This document shows, one piece after another, positions 17,180 to 24,369 of a DNA stretch of 44,894 nucleotides (position 1 is its first letter; the number at the start of each line of letters is the position of its first letter). The notes under the pieces are model-generated. The model was not told the origin of the DNA. It searched no databases and was given only the letters and a program-made list of their open reading frames with translations. The stretch is taken from NCBI RefSeq assembly GCF_025465935.1, contig NZ_JANLNV010000092.1, forward strand, positions 1 through 44,894, read 5' to 3'. This stretch comes from Pseudomonas sp. 7P_10.2_Bac1. GTDB lineage: Bacteria > Pseudomonadota > Gammaproteobacteria > Pseudomonadales > Pseudomonadaceae. A program made the position numbers and the translations under genes.

Positions 17180-17297
17180 GGAAGGTCTTCTCTGATGTGG
17201 CGAAAACAATATTGGCAAGGTGCCATCATTGTGCCGCTACTTTATGAAGACAACGTTGATATGAGTCAAGCTATCGCGCGCTACCCGGAACTGGTTT

Positions 17298-17311
17298 TTG
17301 ATCAAGATCAA
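17298..17311 (-). promoter_or_regulatory. perfect Anr/FNR-type box upstream of chemoreceptor
   Basis: TTGAT-CAAG-ATCAA is an exact match to the FNR/Anr consensus TTGAT-N4-ATCAA. It sits about 120 bp before the chemoreceptor start. It overlaps a dispersed repeat rich in GATC/TTTTGATC motifs, so the match may be incidental. Confidence 0.35.
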
Positions 17312-17314
17312 AAA

Positions 17315-17339
17315 GATCGCGAGGCAAGCGCGCTCCTAC
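17315..17339 (-). repeat. dispersed repeat half-unit
   Basis: The reverse strand reads GTAGGAGCGCGCTTGCCTCG followed by CGATC, matching 8596-8620 with a single mismatch. It is present as a lone half rather than the paired hairpin seen between kdpC and kdpD. Confidence 0.7.
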
Positions 17340-17349
17340 CGTTTGAGGG

Positions 17350-18159
17350 TTATGCGTCTAGCACCGGCAACCCGAAGAACGCCCGGGCGCAGGCCGTGGT
17401 GTGTTCAGCCAGGTCGTGTTCAGACTCGGCACGGTGCAGGGCCACTTCGCGCAGCACTTCAGGCAGGTAGGCCGGTTCGTTTCGGCCATTCTTTGGCTTG
17501 GGGCGCAAGGTGCGCGGAAGCAAGTAAGGGGCATCGCTTTCCAGCATCAAGCGTCCCCGTGGGATGTCTCGCACCAGTGGATGCAGGTGGGTGCCGCGGC
17601 GCTCGTCACAAATCCAGCCCGTAATGCCGATGTGCAGGTCCAGGTCGAGGTAGCTGAACAAGGCCCGTTGCTCGCCGGTAAAACAGTGCACCACTGCCGC
17701 TGGCAGGTGGTCGCGGTACTGACGCAGGATTTCCAGCAGGCGCTGATTGGCGTCGCGCTCGTGCAGGAAGACCGGCAACTGCAACTCGACAGCCATCGCC
17801 AGGTGCTCTTCGAGCACTTTCTCTTGTTGCACGCGCGGCGAGAAGTCACGGTTGAAGTCCAGCCCGCATTCGCCCACAGCGCGCACGTTGGGCTCTTTGA
17901 GCAAGGCCCGCAAACGCTGGGCGCTGTCGCCATTCCAGTCGCTGGCCGAGTGCGGGTGGATACCGGCCGTGGCGAACAGCCGTTGGCCTTCTTCATCCCG
18001 TTCGCAGCACAGTTGCAAGGCCTGTTCACTGCCTTCAACGCTGGTGCCGGTGAGGACCAATTGCGCGACGCCAGCCGCGTAGGCGCGGTCCAGCACGGCT
18101 TGATGCTTACCGTCGAAAGAGGGGTTAGTCAGGTTGACGCCGATATCGATGAGTTGCAT
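17350..18159 (-). CDS. tatD: TatD family metal-dependent DNase
   Basis: A 269-residue TIM-barrel hydrolase. It starts MQLIDIGVNLTNPSF like E. coli TatD itself, which lacks the HxH of the YcfH/YjjV branch. Metal-site and catalytic regions seen are VGECGLDFNRD, LPVFLHERDA, AAVVHCFTG and MLESDAPYL. Family members are Mg-dependent 3'-5' exonucleases linked to DNA repair and quality control. No export signal. Length normal. Confidence 0.92.
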   Translation of the reverse strand: MQLIDIGVNLTNPSFDGKHQAVLDRAYAAGVAQLVLTGTSVEGSEQALQLCCERDEEGQRLFATAGIHPHSASDWNGDSAQRLRALLKEPNVRAVGECGLDFNRDFSPRVQQEKVLEEHLAMAVELQLPVFLHERDANQRLLEILRQYRDHLPAAVVHCFTGEQRALFSYLDLDLHIGITGWICDERRGTHLHPLVRDIPRGRLMLESDAPYLLPRTLRPKPKNGRNEPAYLPEVLREVALHRAESEHDLAEHTTACARAFFGLPVLDA

Positions 18160-18396
18160 GGTTCTACCTCAGGCCACAGGCCGCGAAGCATATCAGAGCT
18201 GTAGATTTATAAGAAAAACCAAGAACTACAGACAGTTATGGTTGTCTTTGAATGCCGCAACAACGCAATGCCTTTTTCATTTAAGGGTGCATTGGCTGTA
18301 TTGCGCTCTGTTTCCAGCGCTGAAATCTCCCCAATGGGGTGACCGATTGTCGGGTAATCCGACGCGGCGCGGGACTGTATTCTTTCCGGAGAACGG

Positions 18397-19815
18397 ATGA
18401 CGAGACCTACGTTATTGATCGCGCTGTGCCTGTTGCTGTTGCCACTCCCGGCCATGGCGCGGCTGGCTGGGCCTTTGCAGGTTGGGCAGCCGAGCCAGGT
18501 CCGCGATCTGGCGCAGATTCGCAGCAGCCAGGTGCTGCGCGTGCTGGTGAATCAAAGTCGCAACAGCTCAGGTGAAGTGCAGGGCCAGGACATTGGCGAG
18601 GAATACCACCGCCTGCGTGCGTTCGAGCAATACCTCAATGCCAGCGCCCGTGATGGGCATGAAATCACGCTCAAGATCATTCCCAAGGCCAAGGACCAGC
18701 TGCTCGGCGCGTTGATGCGCGGAGAAGGCGATTTGATGGCGCCGGGTGAGTTGCTGGACGTCAAGCCCAGCCATGCCGTCAGCCCGAGTGATCCGGTGGT
18801 CGACCGGGTGCCGTTGCTGTTAGTGGGCGTCAAGGGCGAGCGCCGTTTCACCCGCTTCGAGCAGTTATCCGGGCGCACGGTGGCCTTGACCACCGGCAGT
18901 GCTGCCGGTGAGTCGATCAACCTGATCAACCAGAAGCTCGCGCTGCGCAAATTGCCCCCGGTCAAGGTGGAATGGGTTGATCCGAGCCTGGCGGTGGAAG
19001 ACGTACTGGAAATGGTCCAGGCCGGGATCTTCCATCTGACAATCGTGGAAAAACCGATTGCCGAGCGTTGGGCCACGCTGATGCCCAAGTTGCGTTTTGA
19101 TCATCAGGTGCTGATCAGCGAACCGGCCGCGATGCGCTGGTTTGTGCGCCGTGATGCGGCGATGTTGCACGCCAGCATTGATAAGTTTTTGGCCAGTTAC
19201 AAGGCGCCGTCCAATCAGGACGTGGCCTTCCAGCGAGTGTATCGAGGCTTGTACCGTGTGCATTACCCATTGGCCAAGGCAGACCGGCAGAAGCTGGAAA
19301 AACTGCGGCCCGTCCTGCAGAAGCATGCACGGCAACAGGGTATGGATTGGCTGAACCTTGCCGCGCTGGCGTTCAAGGAATCTGCCCTGGACCCTGGTGC
19401 CCGAGGCTCGGGTGGAGCCACAGGCCTGCTGCAAATTACTCCCTCGGCTGCGCAACGGGTTGGCGTCAATGACATCAGGAATGTCGATAACAACGTCCAG
19501 GCTGGTGCCAAGTACCTGTCGATGATCCGTCGCAAGTTTTTCTCCAGCCCCAAACTCAACGAGCGTGAGCGCATGGCTTTTGTGCTGGCGGCTTACAACA
19601 TGGGGCCTGAGCGGGTGCAGGCCATGCGGGCGGAAGCCAAGCGTCGTGGTTTGAATCCCAACCAGTGGTTCTTTCAGGTGGAACGTATTGCCATGGAGCA
19701 GGTAGGTATGAATGCCGTCAGCTATGTTAATAGTGTGAACAAATACTATCTGGCCTTCGACCGTGAGCGAGACTCATTAGAGCCGACAGCACGCCGGGTA
19801 GTCTCACGGAAATAA
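18397..19815 (+). CDS. MltF-like lytic transglycosylase
   Basis: A 472-residue exported protein. Signal peptide residues 1-21 (cleavage after AMA). Residues about 40-300 form a periplasmic solute-binding-type domain (LRVLVNQSRNSS...GALMRGEGDLMAPGEL). Residues about 318-440 form an SLT domain with catalytic Glu328 in FKESALDPGARG, then GATGLLQITPSAA and AYNMGPERVQAM. This is the MltF architecture, which cleaves peptidoglycan to anhydromuropeptides. CGGAG precedes the ATG. Canonical MltF may be a different gene in the same genome, so no symbol is given. Confidence 0.9.
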   Translation: MTRPTLLIALCLLLLPLPAMARLAGPLQVGQPSQVRDLAQIRSSQVLRVLVNQSRNSSGEVQGQDIGEEYHRLRAFEQYLNASARDGHEITLKIIPKAKDQLLGALMRGEGDLMAPGELLDVKPSHAVSPSDPVVDRVPLLLVGVKGERRFTRFEQLSGRTVALTTGSAAGESINLINQKLALRKLPPVKVEWVDPSLAVEDVLEMVQAGIFHLTIVEKPIAERWATLMPKLRFDHQVLISEPAAMRWFVRRDAAMLHASIDKFLASYKAPSNQDVAFQRVYRGLYRVHYPLAKADRQKLEKLRPVLQKHARQQGMDWLNLAALAFKESALDPGARGSGGATGLLQITPSAAQRVGVNDIRNVDNNVQAGAKYLSMIRRKFFSSPKLNERERMAFVLAAYNMGPERVQAMRAEAKRRGLNPNQWFFQVERIAMEQVGMNAVSYVNSVNKYYLAFDRERDSLEPTARRVVSRK

Positions 19816-19830
19816 TCGAATAATTCGATT
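19814..19830. promoter_or_regulatory. palindrome upstream of doxX
   Basis: AATCGAAT-A-ATTCGATT is a perfect dyad with 8-bp arms, overlapping the end of the transglycosylase gene (stop 19813-19815) and about 90 bp before the DoxX start. An operator for a dimeric regulator is possible; alternatively it is part of a weak hairpin. Confidence 0.35.
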
Positions 19831-19915
19831 CTAATGCTGGGTTTATTCGACTTTTAACATGATAAAAACTGATTAGTATGGCGTCCATTCCCCACCTGAT
19901 TTGAAGGAACGCACC

Positions 19916-20350
19916 ATGAGCAAACTGATCCAGACTGTTCTCGGAACCCGCGCCGGCTTTGGCTTGACTGTACTGCGGATTTTTATCGGCATCGTGTTTG
20001 CGGCCCACGGTTCGCAAAAGCTCTTTGGCTGGTTCGGTGGGGGTGGCCTTGCGGGCACCGCGCAATGGATGGAAAGCATCGGTCTGGCCCCGGGTACCTT
20101 GATGGCGTTGCTGTCTGGCGGTACAGAGTTCTTTGGCGGCCTGGCCTTGATTATCGGTTTGCTGGCGCGTCCTGCGGCCCTGGGGTTGTCGTTTACCCTG
20201 CTGGTGGCGATCTTCTCGGTGCACATTCATAACGGGCTGTTTATGGCCAACAACGGTTATGAGTTTGCCTTGGCCTTGCTCGGCGGCACCCTAGCGGTGT
20301 TGATTGAAGGGGCGGGCAGGCTCTCGCTTGATCGGGCCATTGCTGATTAA
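19916..20350 (+). CDS. DoxX family membrane protein
   Basis: A 144-residue integral membrane protein with four hydrophobic spans. Family motif: FIGIVFAAHGSQKLFGWFGGGGLAG, then SGGTEFFGGLALIIGLLARPAALGL. DoxX/YphA-type proteins are linked to redox and thiol homeostasis in some bacteria but most are unassigned. GAAGGA lies 7 nt before the ATG at 19916. Followed by a strong terminator. Confidence 0.9.
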   Translation: MSKLIQTVLGTRAGFGLTVLRIFIGIVFAAHGSQKLFGWFGGGGLAGTAQWMESIGLAPGTLMALLSGGTEFFGGLALIIGLLARPAALGLSFTLLVAIFSVHIHNGLFMANNGYEFALALLGGTLAVLIEGAGRLSLDRAIAD

Positions 20351-20373
20351 CCCCCTGCGTTTCGCTGGCCCAT

Positions 20374-20413
20374 AAAAAATCCGCAGGCCTTACAGCAGGC
20401 CTGCGGATTTTTT
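20374..20413. terminator. bidirectional terminator
   Basis: Arms AAAAAATCCGCAGGCC (20374-20389) and GGCCTGCGGATTTTTT (20398-20413) around an 8-nt loop give a 16-bp stem with A/T runs on both sides. It serves doxX (+) and the convergent phosphoesterase gene (-). Confidence 0.9.
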
Positions 20414-20482
20414 GGGCGTATCAGGTTCTGTTCCCGTTTCGTCGCGGCTGCAATAAACGAGAACAGAGACTAAAGCGCTGAC

Positions 20483-22165
20483 TTAGAACATCAGCGCGTT
20501 GGTCAGATCGCCCATGGGGGCTTGCCCGCGGGCTTTCATTGCCTCGTCTCGGTGTTTGAGGCCGTCGAGGGTTTCCAACTGATGCACACGGGTGATCAGG
20601 CGCAGGATCGAGGCCGTGTCATACACCGTGTGGTCGACCGTACCTTTTCGGGCAAACGGTGACACCACCAGTGCCGGGATACGGGTGCCCGGGCCCCAGC
20701 GGTCGCCTTTGGGCGGCGCGACGTGGTCCCACCAGCCGCCGTTTTCGTCCACAGTCAGTACAACCACCATGTTTTCCCACTGGGGGCTGTTGCGCAGCAC
20801 TTTGAGTACGCGGTCCAGATGACGATCGCCAGACGCCACATCGGCATAACCGGCGTGCAGGTTCAGGTTGCCCTGAGGCTTGTAGAACGACACGGCAGGC
20901 AGCTTGCCAGCTTCGGCATCGGCCAGGAACCGGTTGGTGCTGCTTTCGTCGCCCAGGCCGCCGTCACGCAGACGCTTGCTGCGCTCGGCAGGGTTTTCCG
21001 GGCCTTGCTGGGTAAAGTAGTTGAACGGCTGGTGGTGGTACTGGAAGTTCGGGATCTTGGGGATGCCATCCGAGTCTTTGTATTGATCGAGGGTGGCCTG
21101 CCAAGCGCCGGCGTACCAGGCCCAGTTGACATTCTTTTTGCTCAGCTTGTCGCCGATGTGCTCATGGCTTTGCGGCACCAGCACGCTGGGCATGTCGGGC
21201 TTGGAGTAGTCCGGGCGCTCCGGGTCACGAATCCAGGTTGGCCAGTAGGGTGGGGCCATGGTGTTGACGGCATACCCGTCGGGGGTAATAGCGCTTGGGC
21301 CAAACTGCGGGGCGCCAGTCATGGCACTTTCTGGCGAGTGATCCAGTGGCTTGAGACGTGTGCCTGCCGGATCGTCGCCCTGCAGGGTGGCGATCTGGGC
21401 CTTGGCCACCGAGTTGGCCGCGTCCGGGTAGACCGGCACGGCTGCGCTGATCAGGTACTGGTGGTTGAGGAACGAACCGCCAAAGCAGCCCTGAAAGAAG
21501 TTGTCACACAGTACAAATTCGCGGGCCACATCCCACAGGCGCAAGGAATATTGAGACTGAGCGTAATGACCCATCGGCAAGCCGCCTGAGTCTCCCCACG
21601 CGACAAACTGATCGTTCTTGCCACCGTTGATCTGCATCTGGTTCTGATAAAACACATGCCAGAGGTCGCGGGTGACCAGGTTCAGCGGCAGGTCTTCCTG
21701 ATTCGGACCTTTCAGGGCGAACGGTGCGTTGGGCAGGTTTTCCTGGAACTGCACACCCTGCGTGTACGTAACGCCGTCAACGGTTTGCGGGCCCACTTGC
21801 AGCACTCCGCCCCAGGCCGGTGGCAGGGTCTTGAGCAGGCTGCCATCGCGGTCGCGCTGTTGATAGTCGGCAGGCTTGAGGGCAGAAAGAGGTTTTTCAA
21901 CGCCAGGGAAGTTGGCGAACAAGTTGTTGAAGCTGCGGTTTTCGGCGTAGATCACCACGATGGTTTTCACCTTTTCGTGGAGCTTCTTGTCCAGCTCGGT
22001 CGGGCTCAGCGTCTGTTCATGGGCGTGAGTCTCGCTGCCGTGCTGATTGTTTGCATACACGTTCAAGGTCGCCGCACCTACACCCAGCGCGGCTGCACCG
22101 GCGAGGAAGCGACGGCGGCTGGCATCGGCAGGGAGTTGGGTGTCCTTGTCTTTTTCGTCGCTCAT
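20483..22165 (-). CDS. Tat-exported acid phosphatase/phospholipase C-family phosphoesterase
   Basis: A 560-residue protein of the phosphoesterase superfamily that includes AcpA-type acid phosphatases and bacterial phospholipases C. A twin-arginine signal is visible: SRRRFLAGAAALGVGAATL (about residues 17-35). Active-site blocks: YAENRSFNNLFANFPG near residue 74, FFQGCFGGSFLNHQYL, and TVDENGGWWDHVAPPKGDRW near the C-terminal third. Start 22165 has AGGA 9-10 nt upstream; the frame extends further without support. Expected in the periplasm or outside the cell, hydrolysing phosphomonoesters or phosphodiesters. Confidence 0.88.
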   Translation of the reverse strand: MSDEKDKDTQLPADASRRRFLAGAAALGVGAATLNVYANNQHGSETHAHEQTLSPTELDKKLHEKVKTIVVIYAENRSFNNLFANFPGVEKPLSALKPADYQQRDRDGSLLKTLPPAWGGVLQVGPQTVDGVTYTQGVQFQENLPNAPFALKGPNQEDLPLNLVTRDLWHVFYQNQMQINGGKNDQFVAWGDSGGLPMGHYAQSQYSLRLWDVAREFVLCDNFFQGCFGGSFLNHQYLISAAVPVYPDAANSVAKAQIATLQGDDPAGTRLKPLDHSPESAMTGAPQFGPSAITPDGYAVNTMAPPYWPTWIRDPERPDYSKPDMPSVLVPQSHEHIGDKLSKKNVNWAWYAGAWQATLDQYKDSDGIPKIPNFQYHHQPFNYFTQQGPENPAERSKRLRDGGLGDESSTNRFLADAEAGKLPAVSFYKPQGNLNLHAGYADVASGDRHLDRVLKVLRNSPQWENMVVVLTVDENGGWWDHVAPPKGDRWGPGTRIPALVVSPFARKGTVDHTVYDTASILRLITRVHQLETLDGLKHRDEAMKARGQAPMGDLTNALMF

Positions 22166-22335
22166 TAAGGGGATCCTGTTAACTGTTACAAAACATTTTC
22201 GGCGGCAGCGTAACAAGGGATTATGACGGAGGGGTTTCAATTGATCGAATTCAATCAGGAGCAGCCGCATTCTTCATCTATGCGTGCTCGAATTCGTGGG
22301 GGCGTCTGGTGCGGGCTTTTCGTGGCATATGATTC

Positions 22336-22365
22336 TTGACAGTTCTAACCGGCTTTATCTAGGAT
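22336..22365 (+). promoter_or_regulatory. sigma70-like promoter
   Basis: Perfect -35 TTGACA (22336-22341), 18-nt spacer, -10 TAGGAT (22360-22365). It points to the 102-residue gene at 22498 and would give a leader of about 125 nt. The rest of the 332-bp gap 22166-22497 holds the divergent phosphoesterase upstream region and no other gene. Confidence 0.5.
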
Positions 22366-22497
22366 GTTTATTGCGCCGATTTAAACAGCTACTTGCGGGG
22401 CGCCGGGGTGTCAAAAGACACTCGAAATACCGCTAAAGCGCTGGTTCGGTGTTGCCTCTCACCTGCCACGCAGAACCTTGAGGCGGAGAACCGATGT

Positions 22498-22806
22498 ATG
22501 AGTCACCCACGTCCTGTAGTTCGTCTAGCGCCGATCACGGCCAATCAGACTTCTCGCAATCCAAAAATCCTTCTGGGCGGTAAACATCAGCCGACGCTAT
22601 TGCGTTATCTGGACGGCTGGCCGCGCCGCAAAGGCCAGGCGTCGGCGTTTTTGATCCAGTTTGTCGATGAAGGAGACGAGCTGACGCGTTTTGCCGCAGA
22701 TAGCTTTGACTTGGCGGTGATTCAATCGCCTGCAGTCGATAGCGCCGAGCAGGTCATACGCAACTTGATCCGCGTGTCGCGTCAGGGCTTGATTACCTTT
22801 CGTTGA
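22498..22806 (+). CDS. conserved small protein, resembles a partial methyltransferase fold
   Basis: A 102-residue protein, not confidently recognised. The end, DSFDLAVIQSPAVDSAEQVIRNLIRVSRQGLITFR, resembles the segment of Rossmann-type methyltransferases covering the post-III strand and following helix, and LLGGKHQPTLLRYLDGWPRRKGQ is basic. It lacks an SAM-binding GxGxG loop, so it is not an intact enzyme. Start 22498 has GGAG 9 nt upstream. Preceded by a good promoter and a leader, followed by a hairpin. Confidence 0.6.
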   Translation: MSHPRPVVRLAPITANQTSRNPKILLGGKHQPTLLRYLDGWPRRKGQASAFLIQFVDEGDELTRFAADSFDLAVIQSPAVDSAEQVIRNLIRVSRQGLITFR

Positions 22807-22813
22807 TCCGTGT

Positions 22814-22842
22814 GCGCCGAATCAGGTCAAGTGATTCGGCGC
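22814..22842. terminator. stem-loop between convergent genes
   Basis: An 11-bp perfect stem, GCGCCGAATCA (22814-22824) and TGATTCGGCGC (22832-22842), with a 7-nt loop. No U-run follows. It lies between the small gene at 22498 and the convergent PI-PLC gene. Confidence 0.5.
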
Positions 22843-22870
22843 GGCTGCTGGCGGTTGCCCGGTGAGCAGG

Positions 22871-23728
22871 TTAAAGGTCTAATTGTTGCGCTCTTATTTG
22901 ATTGGCATGTTTGCAGTTTCTGACCACCTGGCTGCGTGTTGACCAGTCTGTATTGATAATGAAAAAGTTCTGGATGTAACTGTCCTTGTTTATGGATTCG
23001 AACCAGAGATCGATCTTGTCGCTAAAGTCGTCCGGGACGAAAAATGGCCAGACATACTTGGCGCACTGAATGGAGACCAACTTATAACGAGGTTTATATT
23101 TGCCGATGGTGCTATCCATAAAGACTTTTAGTTTTTGAGTGGTGTTGTCGTTGTCTCCGCTCCAGTAGTGATCGACGCCGCGCCAGAAAGTTGGATTATT
23201 CGTGCCATGGTTATAAGCGATCACCACATTTTGCCCAGGGTACTGACCCCAGATTTCACCCACGGTGAGTGTTGCAAGTCGATGGGGAATCATTCGCGAT
23301 TGCAGGGTATTGGCAATCAGTGCCTCTAATTCCTCGTGGGCTTGGGCTGTGAAGTCTCTGAACTCATGAAAGTCGAGCACAATGATTTCTTGTTGTGCCT
23401 GCGGGTCTTTAAAAAAATCCAGCAGCATCGCCAGAATGTCATTGGCCACGGTACGACCTGATGATGTGCGATGAAACAGTTGAAAACGTTCAGGTTGCCC
23501 CGGGGCGTACTTACTGTAAAACGCCACTCTCAAGTCCAATACGCGGATGCCATGTAGCACCTGTTTCCTTGGGGAGACATCCTGTGTGATTTCTTGAGGG
23601 AGTTGAAAGTTGGGGGCTTCTTTGTCACTTCCTGAATCATGACTTCCGGGCAAGATGAGTTGGCCGATCAGCAGGTTCTTCAGTTGTTTTGTTTGGCCCA
23701 TCCAATAACTATGTTCTATAAAACTCAT
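22871..23728 (-). CDS. phosphatidylinositol-specific phospholipase C-like protein
   Basis: A 285-residue protein with the PI-PLC X-domain signature: LPGSHDSGS (His30), RVLDLRV (Asp65, Arg67) and FQLFHRTSSG (His86), matching the spacing of the catalytic His/Asp/Arg/His set in bacterial PI-PLC. EIIVLDFHEF is the next core strand. Catalysis by these enzymes cleaves phosphoinositol lipids or glycosyl-PI anchors. No signal peptide is visible, unlike the secreted enzymes. Base composition is lower in GC than neighbours. Flanked by greB upstream. Confidence 0.85.
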   Translation of the reverse strand: MSFIEHSYWMGQTKQLKNLLIGQLILPGSHDSGSDKEAPNFQLPQEITQDVSPRKQVLHGIRVLDLRVAFYSKYAPGQPERFQLFHRTSSGRTVANDILAMLLDFFKDPQAQQEIIVLDFHEFRDFTAQAHEELEALIANTLQSRMIPHRLATLTVGEIWGQYPGQNVVIAYNHGTNNPTFWRGVDHYWSGDNDNTTQKLKVFMDSTIGKYKPRYKLVSIQCAKYVWPFFVPDDFSDKIDLWFESINKDSYIQNFFIINTDWSTRSQVVRNCKHANQIRAQQLDL

Positions 23729-23837
23729 GGTCTTTCACTCCTTGAATGACCGTTGGGTTATTAACCTGAGCTTAATTTAAAAGAGTGTTTGTGCACGTGT
23801 TCTACATGAAAAGAGACACTTCCAGTGGCGTGGAACA

Positions 23838-24335
23838 TCAAGGGTATTCAATAGCCACTATCAGCACCCACTGTTCCCCGGTGGGCGTTTGCACTTGCAC
23901 TTCAGCATCCAGCGCCTTGCCGATCAGTGCGCGCGCCAGTGGTGAGTCGATGCTGATCAGGCCTTGCTTGAGGTCCAGTTCATCAGGCCCGACGATGCGG
24001 TAGCGCGACTGTTTGCCGTCTTCATCTTCAATCGTGACCCAGGCGCCGAAATACACTTTGTTTGGATCGCTGGGCTTATCGCCCACCACTTTCAGGCTTT
24101 CCAGGCGCTTGGTGAGAAAACGTACGCGGCTGTCGATCTCGCGCAGCATCTTTTTACCGTAGGTGTACTCGGCATTTTCCGAACGATCACCCTGGGCCGC
24201 CGCCTCGCTGACCGATTGCGTGACCTGTGGTCTGCGCACATGCCACAGATCATGCAGTTCGGCGCGCATCCGCGCTTCACCTTCGGGGGTGATCAGCGCG
24301 GTGCCAGCAGGGCGGGGAGGGCGATAGCGGCTCAT
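23838..24335 (-). CDS. greB: transcription elongation factor GreB
   Basis: A 165-residue Gre factor that stimulates RNA cleavage by stalled RNA polymerase. N-terminal coiled coil residues about 10-75 with the acidic tip region QGDRSENAEYTYGKKMLREI; C-terminal FKBP-like domain with FGAWVTIEDEDGKQSRYRIVGPDE and SPLARALIGK. The ATG at 24335 begins MSRYRPPRP as in GreB. It lies 34 bp downstream of the ABC permease gene on the same strand. Confidence 0.95.
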   Translation of the reverse strand: MSRYRPPRPAGTALITPEGEARMRAELHDLWHVRRPQVTQSVSEAAAQGDRSENAEYTYGKKMLREIDSRVRFLTKRLESLKVVGDKPSDPNKVYFGAWVTIEDEDGKQSRYRIVGPDELDLKQGLISIDSPLARALIGKALDAEVQVQTPTGEQWVLIVAIEYP

Positions 24336-24369
24336 GTTCAATCCGTTGGCAGAGAAGGGCGCGAGTCTA

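Noticed and set aside
17350..18159. TatD with missing metal-binding HxH
   Set aside because: E. coli TatD itself starts DIGVNLT, so the lack of the N-terminal HxH is normal for this branch.
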